Shown: positions 45,720 to 57,600 of the stretch, piece by piece
Numbering within the stretch: the first letter of the stretch is position 1
How the letters are laid out: the number at the start of each line of letters is the position of its first letter
DNA from: Phytophthora hibernalis
Taxonomy: Eukaryota > Oomycota > Peronosporomycetes > Peronosporales > Peronosporaceae
Length of the DNA: 64,000 bases
Direction of reading: 5' to 3'
NCBI GenBank assembly: GCA_012656075.1
Contig: JAAKBF010000054.1
Span: 430,076 to 494,075, forward strand
The notes under the pieces: model-generated
Told to the model about the DNA's origin: nothing
Database searches by the model: none
Seen by the model: only the letters and a program-made list of their open reading frames with translations
Translations under genes and position numbers: made by a program

Positions 45720-46048
45720 CGCATTTTAATACTTCGTTGAAGCACTTGACGTACCCGACTACCTTCTGATAAGCGAAAACAAGGTGACGCTCTTGACTTT
45801 GTTGCTTCCACATCTATGACTGATCAAAAACTGTGGACACACGGTGGCTAGCTGATCTACTCAAGAGCGGTGGACAAATTTCCAACCATCTTCAAGTCGC
45901 GAACCCGTCAAGCGAACATTTCAAATGCTGTGAACTGATTGCGTAAGCGCGACGCGATTCTGCACTCGTTACGTGGGACAACAGCCGTTTCAGGCCGACG
46001 GAAGAATGGACACGTTCGAACCAACCGCAAGTACGACCACCGAGTAAG

Positions 46049-46769
46049 TTGGTGACATGGCTGCATCCTACCCTACTTGACGAATTCGATCGTTTGCGAA
46101 AGGCAGGACTAAAGTTCGATGCCGAATGTCTCCGTCAAGTTACTGTCAGACAGTCTGCCAATCCAACAGACCCAGTTGATGCGATTTCTGCAGATGTGAA
46201 CGGTTCGCTATTAGTGGATAAAATTATACCGAGGTGCGTCCAAATGTTGATGGAAAAGCACTAAATCGTGCTGCGATCACACACAGAGAAACACCAGGTT
46301 AGCGAAGAGAAGCGAATGCAGATTGAACGCGACGTTTCCACTTGACCAACCAAAACGCGACTTCCTCGGTGACAATCTCGATGAGAATACTGTAGCGAAT
46401 ATCGACGTAACGCACTTCGTTATCGACTTCGATAATGGAAAGACACTCGGCATTGAGGGCGAAAAACAAGTCGAATATTCAGATGCCGTCTCCGGTAGAG
46501 GGAGGGAAGGATGGAGGGGGTAATGACGATAGTAGCTCGCATTTCGGGTGGTACCACTAATATATACATCCACCGACGATGAATTTTACAAATGCGAAAC
46601 GGATCTATCCTATCGATATTTGCCGGCCAACGCCACCGATCTCTCTCAACCTGCGGACTTCTTCATAATCGCGAAATCCAAGGACGTGTGGTCTAGAATG
46701 CGGAATGAAAAGATCACCCTGAATGAATGGAGCGAGTGGCAAAAAAACGCAAGGATGGATGTAATTTAG
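46049..46769 (+). mobile_element. DDE_1-type transposase relic, internally deleted
   Basis: Pieces in order are LRKAGLKFDAECLRQVTVRQS, THFVIDFDNGKTLGIEGEKQ with VEYSDAVSG, a short MTIVARISGG segment, and YRYLPANATDLSQPADFFII with IAKSKDVWSRM. These match the start, first acidic motif and last part of an oomycete DDE_1 transposase. The middle (second acidic motif) is missing and frames change near 46265, 46520 and 46560. Inactive. Confidence 0.7.
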
Positions 46770-46877
46770 AAAGCTGAAGTACACATGAAATGAGTGCTTC
46801 TGAATCTGTCTGCAGCTACCGTGAAGGTAGTAAAACAAAAGCACAATAAAAACGGTATCGACTACGCTTGAAAAGTT

Positions 46878-47144
46878 TTGATGCGCTGGGGTTTGTCATT
46901 GAGTGTTGATCGAACCTGGACCACAAAGCAACTCTTTCCACACTTACAAGAGAATCTGAAGATATATCCGCACGAATTTGCAGATGTCAAGGAAAACGAT
47001 GATGATCTGATACTGATCCTCACAACAAAATATTCTAATCCAATATCAAGTGATCTTGATACCGTAGCAATATTCGTTGACACTGATAAAGAGAGCTTGT
47101 ATTGGATACCAACCGCTTACCCTTTCTTTCGCGTGCACGCATAT
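46878..47144 (+). other. ORF of unknown nature between relics
   Basis: Part of a plus-strand ORF (46878-47306) with KIYPHEFADVKENDDDLILI. No family recognised. Its 3' half overlaps the opposite-strand hAT relic, so it is probably not a gene. Confidence 0.2.
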
Positions 47145-48214
47145 TCCCCTTTGACTAAACTAGTGTATTCTTGCCAGTTTGTCTTCATCAAACAGAGCAG
47201 TTCTGCTCGATCTTTGTCTAAACGTGTACGCAGCTCGCTTTTCACGTACCCACTTTGGCTGAAAACTCTCTCTTGCTTAGCTGGTGTCAAAGGTTTTCAC
47301 AAGTAAATTCTGGGCAAGATTGCAACTGAAGAAAAATTCACCTTCTCAATGATCCCTAACCCAAGCCAGTATATCGACCTCTCGATACAACGAGGACGTT
47401 GTACTTGCCGCCATTCGCCGTGCATGGCCACTTGACGGACAGGTTCTTCCATTTGTTCAAGTGTTTGTAGCCTCTAATAGAAGATCATCGTGCACGCTAC
47501 TCACCCGTGGCGTTCGTATGAGTATTCAACATCCAGAAGCGCAGAAAATGGGATGATTGAGTGCGCTCTGTAAGATGTTGGAGCCGGATTTAGAGCCGGT
47601 TCTAACAATGCGTCTTTGCTCTTATCGTTCGCCATCTTCCGCTGGGCAATTATCTTAACTATTTCATCGTTCTAGATCTAGAGCTCACCAGAGCTCCAAT
47701 ATCCAATACAATGCTGCCTACCTTGGACTTGATACACGGATTTAAAAACATGGGTTTAATTTGGTTTGTGTAGTCATTCGGGAAGTGGAGAGCCAACTAT
47801 TATTTCAACCGAGACAGACATCGTTCCCTGCCAGGAGAAAAAATTGGTTGTGGATTTGAGTATGCGCCGCTGGGAGAACTCGTTTCCAACCGAGTTTAGC
47901 ACTAAACACTGGATTTTTCCATTCCAAAGCCATGGTTAGCAGGTTCTGGAAAGTAATGCGAGAGAGCTTGCCACAACTTCCTTTTGCACCTCACCAATAC
48001 TAAATTGTGCTTACTAGTGTGTACCCTCTTCAATTTCGGTAATCAAGGTCCAATCCGTGAGTGAGGGACTCATACACCACTTGTTTTCTAGATGGGGAAG
48101 AATCGAAATATTATACCAACGCGTAGTAGTTGTTGTATATGCGACGCATTTGAGTAACATCATACCCGACTCGATTCTTTGCATCGATATTGATGTTGAA
48201 CCCAGGAAGACCAC
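47145..48214 (-). mobile_element. hAT transposase relic of a different subfamily
   Basis: Minus-strand pieces include TRWYNISILPHLENKWCMSP near 48100 and, near 47310-47150, a typical hAT C-terminal dimerisation segment (KPLTPAKQERVFSQSGYVKS then ELRTRLDKDRAELLCLMKTN). These ERVFS...R-x2-L motifs differ from the ERFF type of the two other hAT copies. Several stops and gaps show it is dead. Confidence 0.6.
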
Positions 48215-48898
48215 AATGCTTTGAAAATTTTCAGCGTCAACAAGCGTTGCAGCGAGTTAACAATTGTCCTCGACATGCTCGACACGATGAACGTGCAAGG
48301 AGACGTTGACATACATCCTCAACCACTTCTAGGGCATGATCAACAGCATCCGCGATCGAGCGCTCGATTCACGTGTCGTCGGGCGACTCGGTCTCACCGA
48401 TCTCCACACGAACCAGACCGAGCCGGATCTGGCTGGGCCAGCCTTGTGCCGCGACCTCCAGATCTACAACCACGACCAACGCACAGTATCCTGTAGCTTG
48501 CATCAGCACAGCACACACTTTGGATTCAGCGATACTATCGGTGATATCGGCTTGTAATGAGCTGGCCGGTTTACCGAACCGAACCCATCCTGCTACTTCC
48601 GCAACATACTAGCGCTGTGCTGCTGGGTTTTGCAATATCTCTGCCTAACACCAGTTGCTGCACTCATTTATCTACTCAAGTGTGCACCCAGTGTTACCTG
48701 CACTACAAACATCCGCCGACTATCTTGGGACACCGCACGTCCCTGGTTCACCCTTCCGTCGTAGGTCGGAAGTCCATCGAACGTGGCTCGGATTTCACCG
48801 TCTTCGACATAACGTCTGACATCTGCTGCTTTGTTGCACTCCGCTCCCGGCTGCAAGTTACATACTGCATTTTCATCTCGACCACCGCTCGCAGCATG

Positions 48899-49215
48899 CG
48901 GTCCAGTTCAGGTCCTATTCACGCAGTATCCACGGTGCATTTTGGGTTCCTATTGGGTAAAAGGTGATGAATCAATTTAGTGCACTAAGTATCATTTAAC
49001 CCGATTCCAAAATATGGACTTGCTATCAGCAGGGTTCCTGATTCCAGCCTGCGATCCAGTCCAGGTCCTCACACACGCATACACGCAGTATCCACGGTGC
49101 ATTTTGGTTTCCTATTGGGTAAAAGGTGATGAATCAATTTAGTGCACTAAGTATCATATAACCCGTATCATATAACCCGATTCCAAAATATTGACTTGCT
49201 ATCAGCAGGGTTCCC
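48899..49215. repeat. tandem duplication of about 160 bp
   Basis: The block beginning near 48899 (TCCAGTTCAGGTCCT..., ACGCAGTATCCACGGTGCAT) recurs about 162 bp later (from about 49051) with few differences. The second unit contains an additional 14-bp internal duplication near ATATAACCCGTATC. It may be a fragment of LTR or subterminal repeats. Confidence 0.8.
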
Positions 49216-50662
49216 GATTACGGCATTGTACACAAATGAAACTAAAGAGCAACCGTAAGTTATTGGAAGCTGCTGTAAGGCAGCAAACGTCAATTATTGC
49301 AAGTATCCAACTCCTTCACGCAATAATTTACCTGCCTTCTGCCTAAGTGCACTCGCTCACAACTTGCGCGTTCCAGTAACTGCTGTTAACTCGCAAAAAC
49401 AGCATTTCGAGCGTGACAGGGTTCAGCGCATGACACTGCTCTCCGATGGTCGCCTCCGCAATGCCGAAGAACCGCTCGACGATGTTCGACGTGGGCGGAA
49501 TCGCACGGATAAGAACGCACTTAGTAGCCCCCGATACCCACCTGCGACGCTTCTTTATCTGCTCGACGAAGGAGCCCTAGGAATCAGCGACTGCTGCAGA
49601 TTGCGAGTCTGGCTCGACAGCAAAGCGACGGAGTGCCGCAGTCTCAGCCCTGGTAACCCCCCACTTTCCGCCCAGTACCTTACAGCATGCGGCTTCGAAG
49701 TGAGTCGAGTGCACAATCTCAGCTCGGGCCTCTTACACACAAGTCAGTATAGTACCGTAATTATCTAATATAAATCATAAAAAAATTAAATTAGGTAAAG
49801 CAGGACGTTCACGATGGTTGAATCGACGACCTCATGTACGTGGCGTAGCAAAAACCAATAGATCGCCCGCACGGTGGTGGTGAAGGTAAAACCAGTGGTG
49901 GACGACCTTCAGTAACACCTCAAGGTACACAAAACATGATAAATAGTCTTACCAGTGTGTGATAGGGAAGGAAATTACCCCAGCAGCTCGTCAAAATACA
50001 CACGCGCGTCCAGGATGTTGACATTGGAAGACTGCAGCTCTTTGCTGACGGACTCCACCTTTGTCAAATCTTCGAGGAGCTTGCGCAGGCGGTGATTTGC
50101 GACTGGTCCTGGAAAACGTCGGTAAACTCGTCGTCGTCCTTAATGAAGTCCAAAAGGCGAAAGTAGCGGTGAACCATAGCAAAGTTAGAACCCCAACGTG
50201 TAGTTTGACTGATGACTGGACGCAAGTGGGTTTAAACCTACATTCCCATTTGAACAAAGTTAGAGCTCGACCATTGGACGGCAGAATCTATATAGAAATT
50301 CATAGATACCTGAGCTTCGCTGATTGGTTCGCTTGATCATCAACTCCTTGACTTGCGCTAAATCGTCGGCCGACTCGCCGAACACGTTATGTACTGCAAG
50401 GTTGAGACGATGACTTGCACAGCCCACGAGCGGAACGCGCAGGAGTGTCGCAAGTAGTTTATTCGTAGAACAGTTGTCGCCGACAACGAAGAGGCAGGCT
50501 TCAACACGCTTGTCGTAATCACGCTACAACATTTTGTGAAGAAATGCGACGTGAGTTGCTGCTAAGTGATCGCCCGTCGGATCATTCACCAGTGGCGCCA
50601 TCGAAAGGAGCGGGTACTGCACTCGGCCGGCATGCTCAAAGCAGCCGAATACGGCTATTGTA

Positions 50663-50683
50663 CTGGCCAAAATAGCTGATACC
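50663..50683 (+). repeat. left terminal inverted repeat of Tc1-like element
   Basis: 21 bp beginning CTGGCCAAAATAG, preceded by TA (50661-50662). It matches the inverse of 52674-52694 with two mismatches. Confidence 0.85.
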
Positions 50684-52673
50684 AGGAATTGTAACACGAG
50701 CATGTTTGCTATCAGTACACAGCTAATATTAGGCGGATGGAGCTGAAACGACCCTTAAACGAAGCGGGCGTCTTATCTAGCAAATGCAGTTAGCTTTAAA
50801 CGCTGTCACTCGCTAGAAGAATGGCGAGAGGCAAACGACTAAGTGATGCAGAGCGGGATATGATCGTGAGCGCATATAAGTTCTTCCAAAATCAGAGGCA
50901 AGGAGACCCGGAGGCGGCAGGGCGAACGCGCGAAATGGTGCATCAGTGTATTGGGACGCCAGAGGCAACAATTGCTCGCGTCTGGAAGGCTCTCGACAAG
51001 CTGAGGTTCGTGTGTTTTTGTTACCTTAACGATATATTACAAAAACCTGTAATAATTAATAATACAGGCACATGTCGAGGAAAATCGAGGGCGCCCGCTT
51101 GGGTATAAGCCTGAGGACGTATCGCCCGCTATCAACATGTACGTCGATAAGTGCAATAAGGAACGACAGCCAGTTGCTGCACAAAAGATTAGCGATGAAG
51201 GTCTTCGATGTACGGCTATTAAGATCTCTCGACGTTCAATGAGCCGACTTTTACGCCGTCTTGGTTACAGCTACATCAAGGGCGAAAGTCGCCATTACCT
51301 TGCCGACTCTGTGCAGAATGTGGCATATCGAGCGACCAACTTACATGTACAACAAAAGGTTGGCAATCTGGATCGTAACAACAATCCGATTAGACCCGAA
51401 GTCTACTTGGACGAATCATACGTAAATGTCAACCATGTACGTGGAACAACTTGGCTGGGTAAAGAGCGAAAGCACTATGCAGCTAGTGGAAAGCCCTCCA
51501 GGTACAGTTGAAAAAAATTATCGCTTACATTAAAGTCCTAAAACTTAACTATAAGACTTCTAACACTGTACCGTATAATTTGTATCATAGCAGCAGGTAT
51601 TTTGTATCGGCAGGGAGGCGCCCTACGTGACCACTACGTAGAAGAGTCTTTTGAGAGCTGGGAAGCAAGTCGAAAAGGGAGCGAGGGTGACTATCACGGC
51701 AATTTCGACGCTCCCCAGTTCGAACGCTGGCTCACGTACGTGTGCCAACAGCTCACCAAATTACACGGACCATGTAATGTCTACATGAATGAAGCTGCAT
51801 ATCATAAGCGCAATATATGCCCAGCTCCCACGACTCGTACAACCAAAGCTGAGAAATCGCAATGGCTTCAAAATAATGGTACGGGTGCTTTTTCATAATT
51901 CCAAAAGCACAAGTCTACCTTCAATTTTGTGAAGGTATTTCCCATGGCAATAAATTATTGAAACCTCAACTGTTGGACTTGATGCGGGCTCATAAGCCAC
52001 CACCTTTCTATATGGCTGTGGATATTTACGTATGTACGGCCACCGCGTGTACTACACGCCACCGTATCACTCAGCGCTGCAACCCATTGAGCTCGTGGGG
52101 CAAAATGAAGGGCTGGATTGGTCGAAATCGAGTAAAAAATCTAGGTGAACTGGAAGAAAAGGTGGAGGCAAGCAACGGGCAAGTCAAATCAGTCAACTGG
52201 AAGGCATCGTACAGACATGTACAGAAGGAAGAGAACAAATACTTACAAGGTCTAGAAGAAGAAGACACCGAATGCGTAGACGAAGGAGAAGTATGCAGTG
52301 ACAGTGTAGCCAGCGATAACCTTGAGGAAAGCTCTTAAGATATAATAGTGATACCACGGCAGGATTTGTTCTGTTACAATCGACAAATCGCTCGCGTCAA
52401 GCTGACCGAGGCAACGTTGCCCTAAACACCAAGTGTTTTGACGTCTCCGCCAATAGATTTTTTCATTGTGTGTGATTCATCGTCTAACTCTTACGAACCC
52501 TTTCCCCAAACTTTGAGTGGCCGACGACTTTTTCTAGCGGCTATATCTCCTCAACAGCGCTGAATTCGTCAAATCTGATCTCAAAATCGGAATCACCGGG
52601 TGCGAATTACCCTTATATCTAACTATCGTAAATGGAAAGTCACCATCTTCTGTGTAAAATAAGGTTGAATTTT

Positions 52674-52694
52674 GGTATCAACTATTATGGCCAG
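52674..52694 (-). repeat. right terminal inverted repeat of Tc1-like element
   Basis: 21-bp inverse partner of 50663-50683, followed by TA (52695-52696). Confidence 0.85.
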
Positions 52695-53489
52695 TACAAA
52701 AGATAGTGCTCAGAGTCAAACGTGCGCACGTCAATTATCAAGCCGTAATGCTTTGGCATGTCAGCCTTGATGAAGGATTCAACATGACGCGTCACGCTTT
52801 CCAGCCCGTCGTCAAGCGTCTCCTCTCGGATGCGGTCCAAATTGGTGTACCTACCGTATTCCGTATGTGCTTGCTGACGGAGTCGTTTTACAGTAGAAAT
52901 GAGCCAATCAGCATTAAGCATATGTAGAACTGTTGTAACTGTTGTGCTTCCTGACAGTTCAGCACAACCACTAATTTGTCATTAGCAATTTCACAACGGC
53001 AGCATCATATCAGCGAACCAGGCATGCAAAGGAAGGCCCGATCGTAGTCGCGTAGGTAGCAGCGGTCGAAAACCCTCAAGAATCGCCGGACCTGCTTCTC
53101 GAACAGCGTGAAGCTCGAGACCGTTTGTATTTTATTAAACACACTGTTGACGTTACGCTAGACAAGTTTTTCCGGGTTTAAACGACAAGGCAAGAGACCA
53201 GAAACACAGTTGATTTATCAGTGAAGACACGAGCGTGAAAAGATGGAGCGAGCAGTGCGCGGACCCCATCTAGCTCGCTTGAAGTACGTCCGCTCAGTTG
53301 GGTGCGCCACAATTCTGCCAGCCACCGTAGAAGGAGGAGATGCCGCCCATTGGAAATCTCGACGTGGGTTTGGGATTCACGTGTGAAAAGAAGCAATAAG
53401 TATCGTGAGAGATTCCAACATGCAACTCTTTGCAAATCCAACGGCTTGGTGGAATGATGCAATTCACATCGAGGTTTTAAAAGGCTGAT

Positions 53490-53735
53490 TTGGGGACCGA
53501 CCCAAGCCATGGAAGCCAATTTTTTCTGCTGGTAGATGTTTTTTCGGGGCACTGGACGGTTGAGGTGCAAGATTACGCCAAGAAGATTGATGTTCATCTG
53601 ATGAAAATTCCGCCATCGCGTACTGCTCTGTCGCAGCCTGCTGACATAGCTTCGAACAAGCCGTTCTAAAACTACTCACAAATTGCATGGGTTGATATGC
53701 TGCGCGAGCAGCTACGGCGCACACGGCCACTGATA
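53490..53735 (+). mobile_element. DDE_1 transposase fragment inside the hAT copy 2 intron
   Basis: One plus-strand stretch reads VDVFSGHWTVEVQDYAKKID, VHLMKIPPSRTALSQPADIA, then SNKPF and WVDMLREQL. This is the second and third acidic-motif region of a pogo-like DDE_1 transposase (QPADIA...NKPF). Flanking sequence has stops in all frames. It lies on the opposite strand to hAT copy 2, between that element's exon 1 and exon 2. Confidence 0.65.
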
Positions 53736-54616
53736 AAGCTTTCAAATGAAGGCACCGACACAATTTCAAGTGTGCAAATGGATACACACAGGATGGGGAC
53801 AGCTGGTCACAACGACTATTCAAAGAGGCTTTCTTGAGCCCATTTTTTCCACCACTTCCACCATCAGAAGCTGTGCAGGAAGAGGCAGGCGCAACAATGA
53901 TTTGGATGATGCCGCGATTTTTTTGACTAAACATGCATGCTATAGTAGCGTTCGTGATCTATCTATCTTCTGATGATGATTTACAGTGTAGTGACGAAGA
54001 AAATGACGAATGGTAATGGTCTAATGTAATTTTTGCTTTATCACAATTTCACAATGACAACAAATCAGTGAAGATGTTTTCAAAGACCTCAACGATGCGT
54101 CGGTGCAAATCATGCAGATTCATGCCAACAAGCACATAAGGAACAGATAAATTCAGCTTAAAAATTTGAATTCACCTAATCATTCAACTGAAAAGTAGTT
54201 ACCTGTGCATTTCGGGTCTTCGCAAAATGCAGAGGCAAGTTGCACTTGACTACCCAGTGCATTCAGCCGGAGAGGTGAAGACTGCGCTGACGAATCCATG
54301 GCGCGAGTGCGCAGATCTCAGCTGGAGCAGCAGCACCCATGGCCTCAGCGGAGTCAAGATACTGGGTCTTGACGTGCTGAGCTTAGTTGCTCCAGCCGGT
54401 CCGCGGCACTTGTTGGCGCACGACCAGCAGCGATAGCGAAAGCAGGCCGGAATTGGCTCTTCCCGCTCATCCAGGAGCCCGGAAGTGAATTGAGCGATCT
54501 GCTTGTTGGTGAACATCTTAAATAGAATGAACTTGTTCAAGGCTGCTGAATCATCTGTGAAAAGAATCTAGCCATTCATGTCAATGACTGGTTGATTGTG
54601 ATAAAATCTTTCATAA

Positions 54617-54667
54617 TTTACGGAAATAACCGGTAACTACTCACTAGTTACCGGTTATGTCCGTAAA
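54617..54667. repeat. 51-bp palindrome, 23-bp arms and 5-bp loop
   Basis: The arms 54617-54639 and 54645-54667 are reverse complements except one position. The core is ATAACCGGTAACTA / TAGTTACCGGTTAT with spacer CTCAC. It lies about 80 bp upstream of the N-terminal exon of hAT copy 2. Confidence 0.88.
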
Positions 54668-57600
54668 ATATTAAATGTTAGCTCGTGCAATTATTGGTTT
54701 CAGCCAACCAGAAGCCCGCAATCAAATATTACATTGATTGCAATTATTTGTATGACCAATTGATTTTTCGGGAACCCTGCCTATCAGTAAGGAAAACAAA
54801 TCGTAAGATCTCAAGGAAAAGATGCGATCGGCCATTGATGACCGTCCTACGAACGCTCTCAAAAGCTTCAACGGCACTCGGTTCTATCCGCCCTTAATCC
54901 CCAACACGCCCAGGTGTATGAATGTTTTTGAATGTCTGTGCTAATAGTGGTGCAATGGGGGTCGGCAGGCTGGAGCAGCAATGAAATTGGCACGCTACTT
55001 CGAACCGTGCACAAAAATGATCACAATATTTTGCCCCTCAAAATGCATGACGTTATCAATTTATATGCTTGCTAGTAAAAGTTAACTAACTGTTCTCTTG
55101 CTCGTTTCGACACGGTGTATCCGTCTTCAAGCGACCCCCAGTAGTGGGATGAGCTAATTTTGTTCTGGTTATGCTGTGAAACGCATCCTCCGAGATAATC
55201 GAAAAACGTGCACAGAACTATTTTTAAAGTTACTTTGAATCTGGTAATTTAGCGTGTCAAGACTGGTACGTATGTCCGATTTAACTTCGCAAGTATTTAG
55301 AAAATCTCTGCGCCAACTTCCGGACAGCATTCAGGAGGGAATACGGAACGGACTCATGGACGGTAACACCAATATAAATTTAAATGTATTCTCTATTGGT
55401 GTTAATCATATCCAGTATCACTGAGTATCAATCTCTTGAGGGGTATGAATCATTGATACCGAAATACATTCTATTTCAGGTTTGATCAGGATTACCTGAT
55501 CTTGGTACCAATATTGAGAGACACTGTACCCGAATATCAACGAGTATCATCAACCCCTATCAATCCAAGTGTCAATGACAGACCCCTCGTCCGTGACGAA
55601 AAACGGATCGACTGTGCGTGACCCAGTGTAAACACGCCAATCTCAGTTACAAACTTAACTGGATATCGTCGAACCCAAGTCCGATCAGCCCACCTGAAGT
55701 GTTCCCAAACCTCAGATGACAAGTCCCAACAATCATCAATCCCAGCATCGAGAAGTACAACGTTCTGGTTGGAGACCAAGTTGATTGACGAATACCAGAT
55801 TCCGTGCTTGGATCCAAGAATTGAGCCCAGGCTTGTGATAATGCTGCTGAACCAACTGCAAACACAATCTTTGTTACCTATATCCAGTAACCGCCGTTAT
55901 GGAGGGTCGCTCAGATCCTTTTGTGGACCGGCACTGCCTATGGACAGTCCGGTACAAACCAGTCGTGACGCGCTGACTGAGTACAACACATTTAATGTAT
56001 GCAGCGAAATATAAGCCCGAATCCCATGCGCTCGCACTTCTCGGAATTGAAGGCCGGTTCCGGTGAATCACAAACAGTGAATTTATTCAAGCCCACCCGA
56101 AGGCAAGATGTAGCCAACAAACAATGGAACTATCTGCCTTAACTCAAGTATAAACTTGCATTTGCATGTGTCACACTTCAATCGAGTTCAATTTGCCCCG
56201 TAGACCGCAAGCGAGATTCGATCAGCCTCGACAACAGTTGTTTTAGTTGTGCGACAGATAGTAGGCGGGTGTAAGGTGATCGTCTGAATAAATTCAATTT
56301 CAAGCGTCAAGCGTGGATTACTTCGTTATTTCGCATTTCCATACATGGGTCATCTGTTCCGGCCTACTGGTGGTGTTTCATATTTCGGAAGGAAGGCGAT
56401 AGGTATCAGCAGAGCAGTATCATGAGATAGTACTTATCGGCGTTTATGGTTTCGTGGTACAATTCAAGGGATAGTGGTTCTCGGTCATGTCTTTTTCGTC
56501 TGAACAGGTGTGCGGAAGTCCTAGTGTGACACGAGTGCGCCGGATAATGCGATAGGTTTTTCCCAGACCGACAATCCGCAATGTCGCATCGGAGACTCAT
56601 GTTCAAAAAGAGAAGAAATTGCAGCTAACTCGGTCAAACAGAGCCCGGAATTCCGGATCCTTCCCAGCCTCATGACGCAAAAAGAACTAGTGGAAGCTGA
56701 GTATCCCGGTTCTAAGTCGGACTGGACTGAAAGAAGCAGCAGCAGACGCTGGTACGCGGTTCTAAGTCGGAACCGTTTAAAGAAAAGAAGATGATGTCGT
56801 GCGGTCCTGAGCGAATTCGTAGGATTAAAGGAGAGTCCGTCAAGAGCTGATCCAAGGTCTGGAAAGTAGAGGACATAGTTTGTTTGAAGAAGCGACGTTT
56901 GCATGCGCAAAATACCCCGGGGCGTTTAGAATGAAAATACGACACATGCTAACCAAGGATCTAGCCGAGCAAGGCCAAGATTCTACTTCAGCTGTAGTAA
57001 GAGTGTACTAGAATTGGAGGCAGCTAGTGCGACCGACATTTGTAAAGGTCCACAGCGTATCCTTGGGAAGAATCAAAGGCAATGAAACACAAGATGGTAC
57101 ACACACGCCCGCCCGACTCTCATTCTGGTAGTCGAGTTAACTGAACTCAAGGTAGTACGAGATTGCTGCAGGCCCCTCACCACGACAGTTGGGCCAACAC
57201 AATCTTCACAAAAATGATCGACGAGGGACCAACGAAGATGATCTGCTACCCCAACGTCGGTTCGACATGTAAGGGCATGGTTTCTGTGTCGTGCCATAAA
57301 ACATGTCGAACAGAAAGTTTCACCTGTCATCAGTCGTCTTTAACCTTTTGTTATCATCCTTCAGCAAGTAGTCTTCTGCAGCAAGGCGCTGTGCTAGTTG
57401 AATTTAGGACGCCTTTCCTCACCATGAACGTGTTCATGTCCTTCTTGTCTGTCGTTCCTGAGAAAGTTTTGGAGACTGGAAGGTTGCCAACTCCAGCGAA
57501 TAGATCAGCAAACCTTGTCGCAGACTCCCCACGGCTCAATATACTTTCATGATTTGCTGTACGTTTATTTACAGACCCTTCGTTTTCATGATCCGCTGGT

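Larger units (their letters stand above)
50663..52694 (+). mobile_element. Tc1/mariner-IS630-type element (DDE_3), 2,032 bp
   Basis: Bounded by 21-bp terminal repeats and TA target duplications. The transposase is on the plus strand from 50821: MARGKRLSDAERDMIVSAYK (helix-turn-helix), a GRPLGYKPEDVSPAINMYVD segment, SRRSMSRLLRRLGYSYIKGE, first acidic motif VYLDESYVNVNH, second motif VYMNEAAYHKRN and third region around YTPPYHSALQPIEL with WGKMKGWIGRN, ending at 52338 in an acidic tail. Two or three GT-AG-like interruptions (51007-51068, 51502-51592, near 51880-51935) look like introns. Frame shifts occur near 51070 and 52035-52100. The second catalytic position reads MNE rather than an Asp-containing motif, so this copy is probably inactive. 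It sits inside hAT copy 2. Confidence 0.88.
49343..54540 (-). mobile_element. hAT transposase, copy 2, split by nested insertions
   Basis: Minus-strand paralogue of the hAT at 11978. Going 5' to 3' on the minus strand: BED-like finger region (YRCWSCANKCRG, 54540-54250), a NLPLHF segment just before a donor at about 54202, exon 2 from 52850 (YTNLDRIREETLDDGLESVT, MPKHYGLIIDVRTFDSEHYL), then after an interruption CLFVVGDNCSTNKLLATLLR and GCASHRLNLAV (50540-50380), TTRWGSNFAMVHRYFRLLDF (50190-50130) and a C-terminal SNIVERFFGIAEATIGEQ (49480-49430) with a stop at 49343-49345. Internal stops and shifts are present. The Tc1-like element 50663-52694 interrupts it, and its first intron is about 1.35 kb against 77 bp in copy 1. 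Confidence 0.85.

Noticed and set aside
48899..49215. CRISPR-like or satellite array
   Set aside because: Only two units of about 160 bp; eukaryotic context; better explained as a local duplication.
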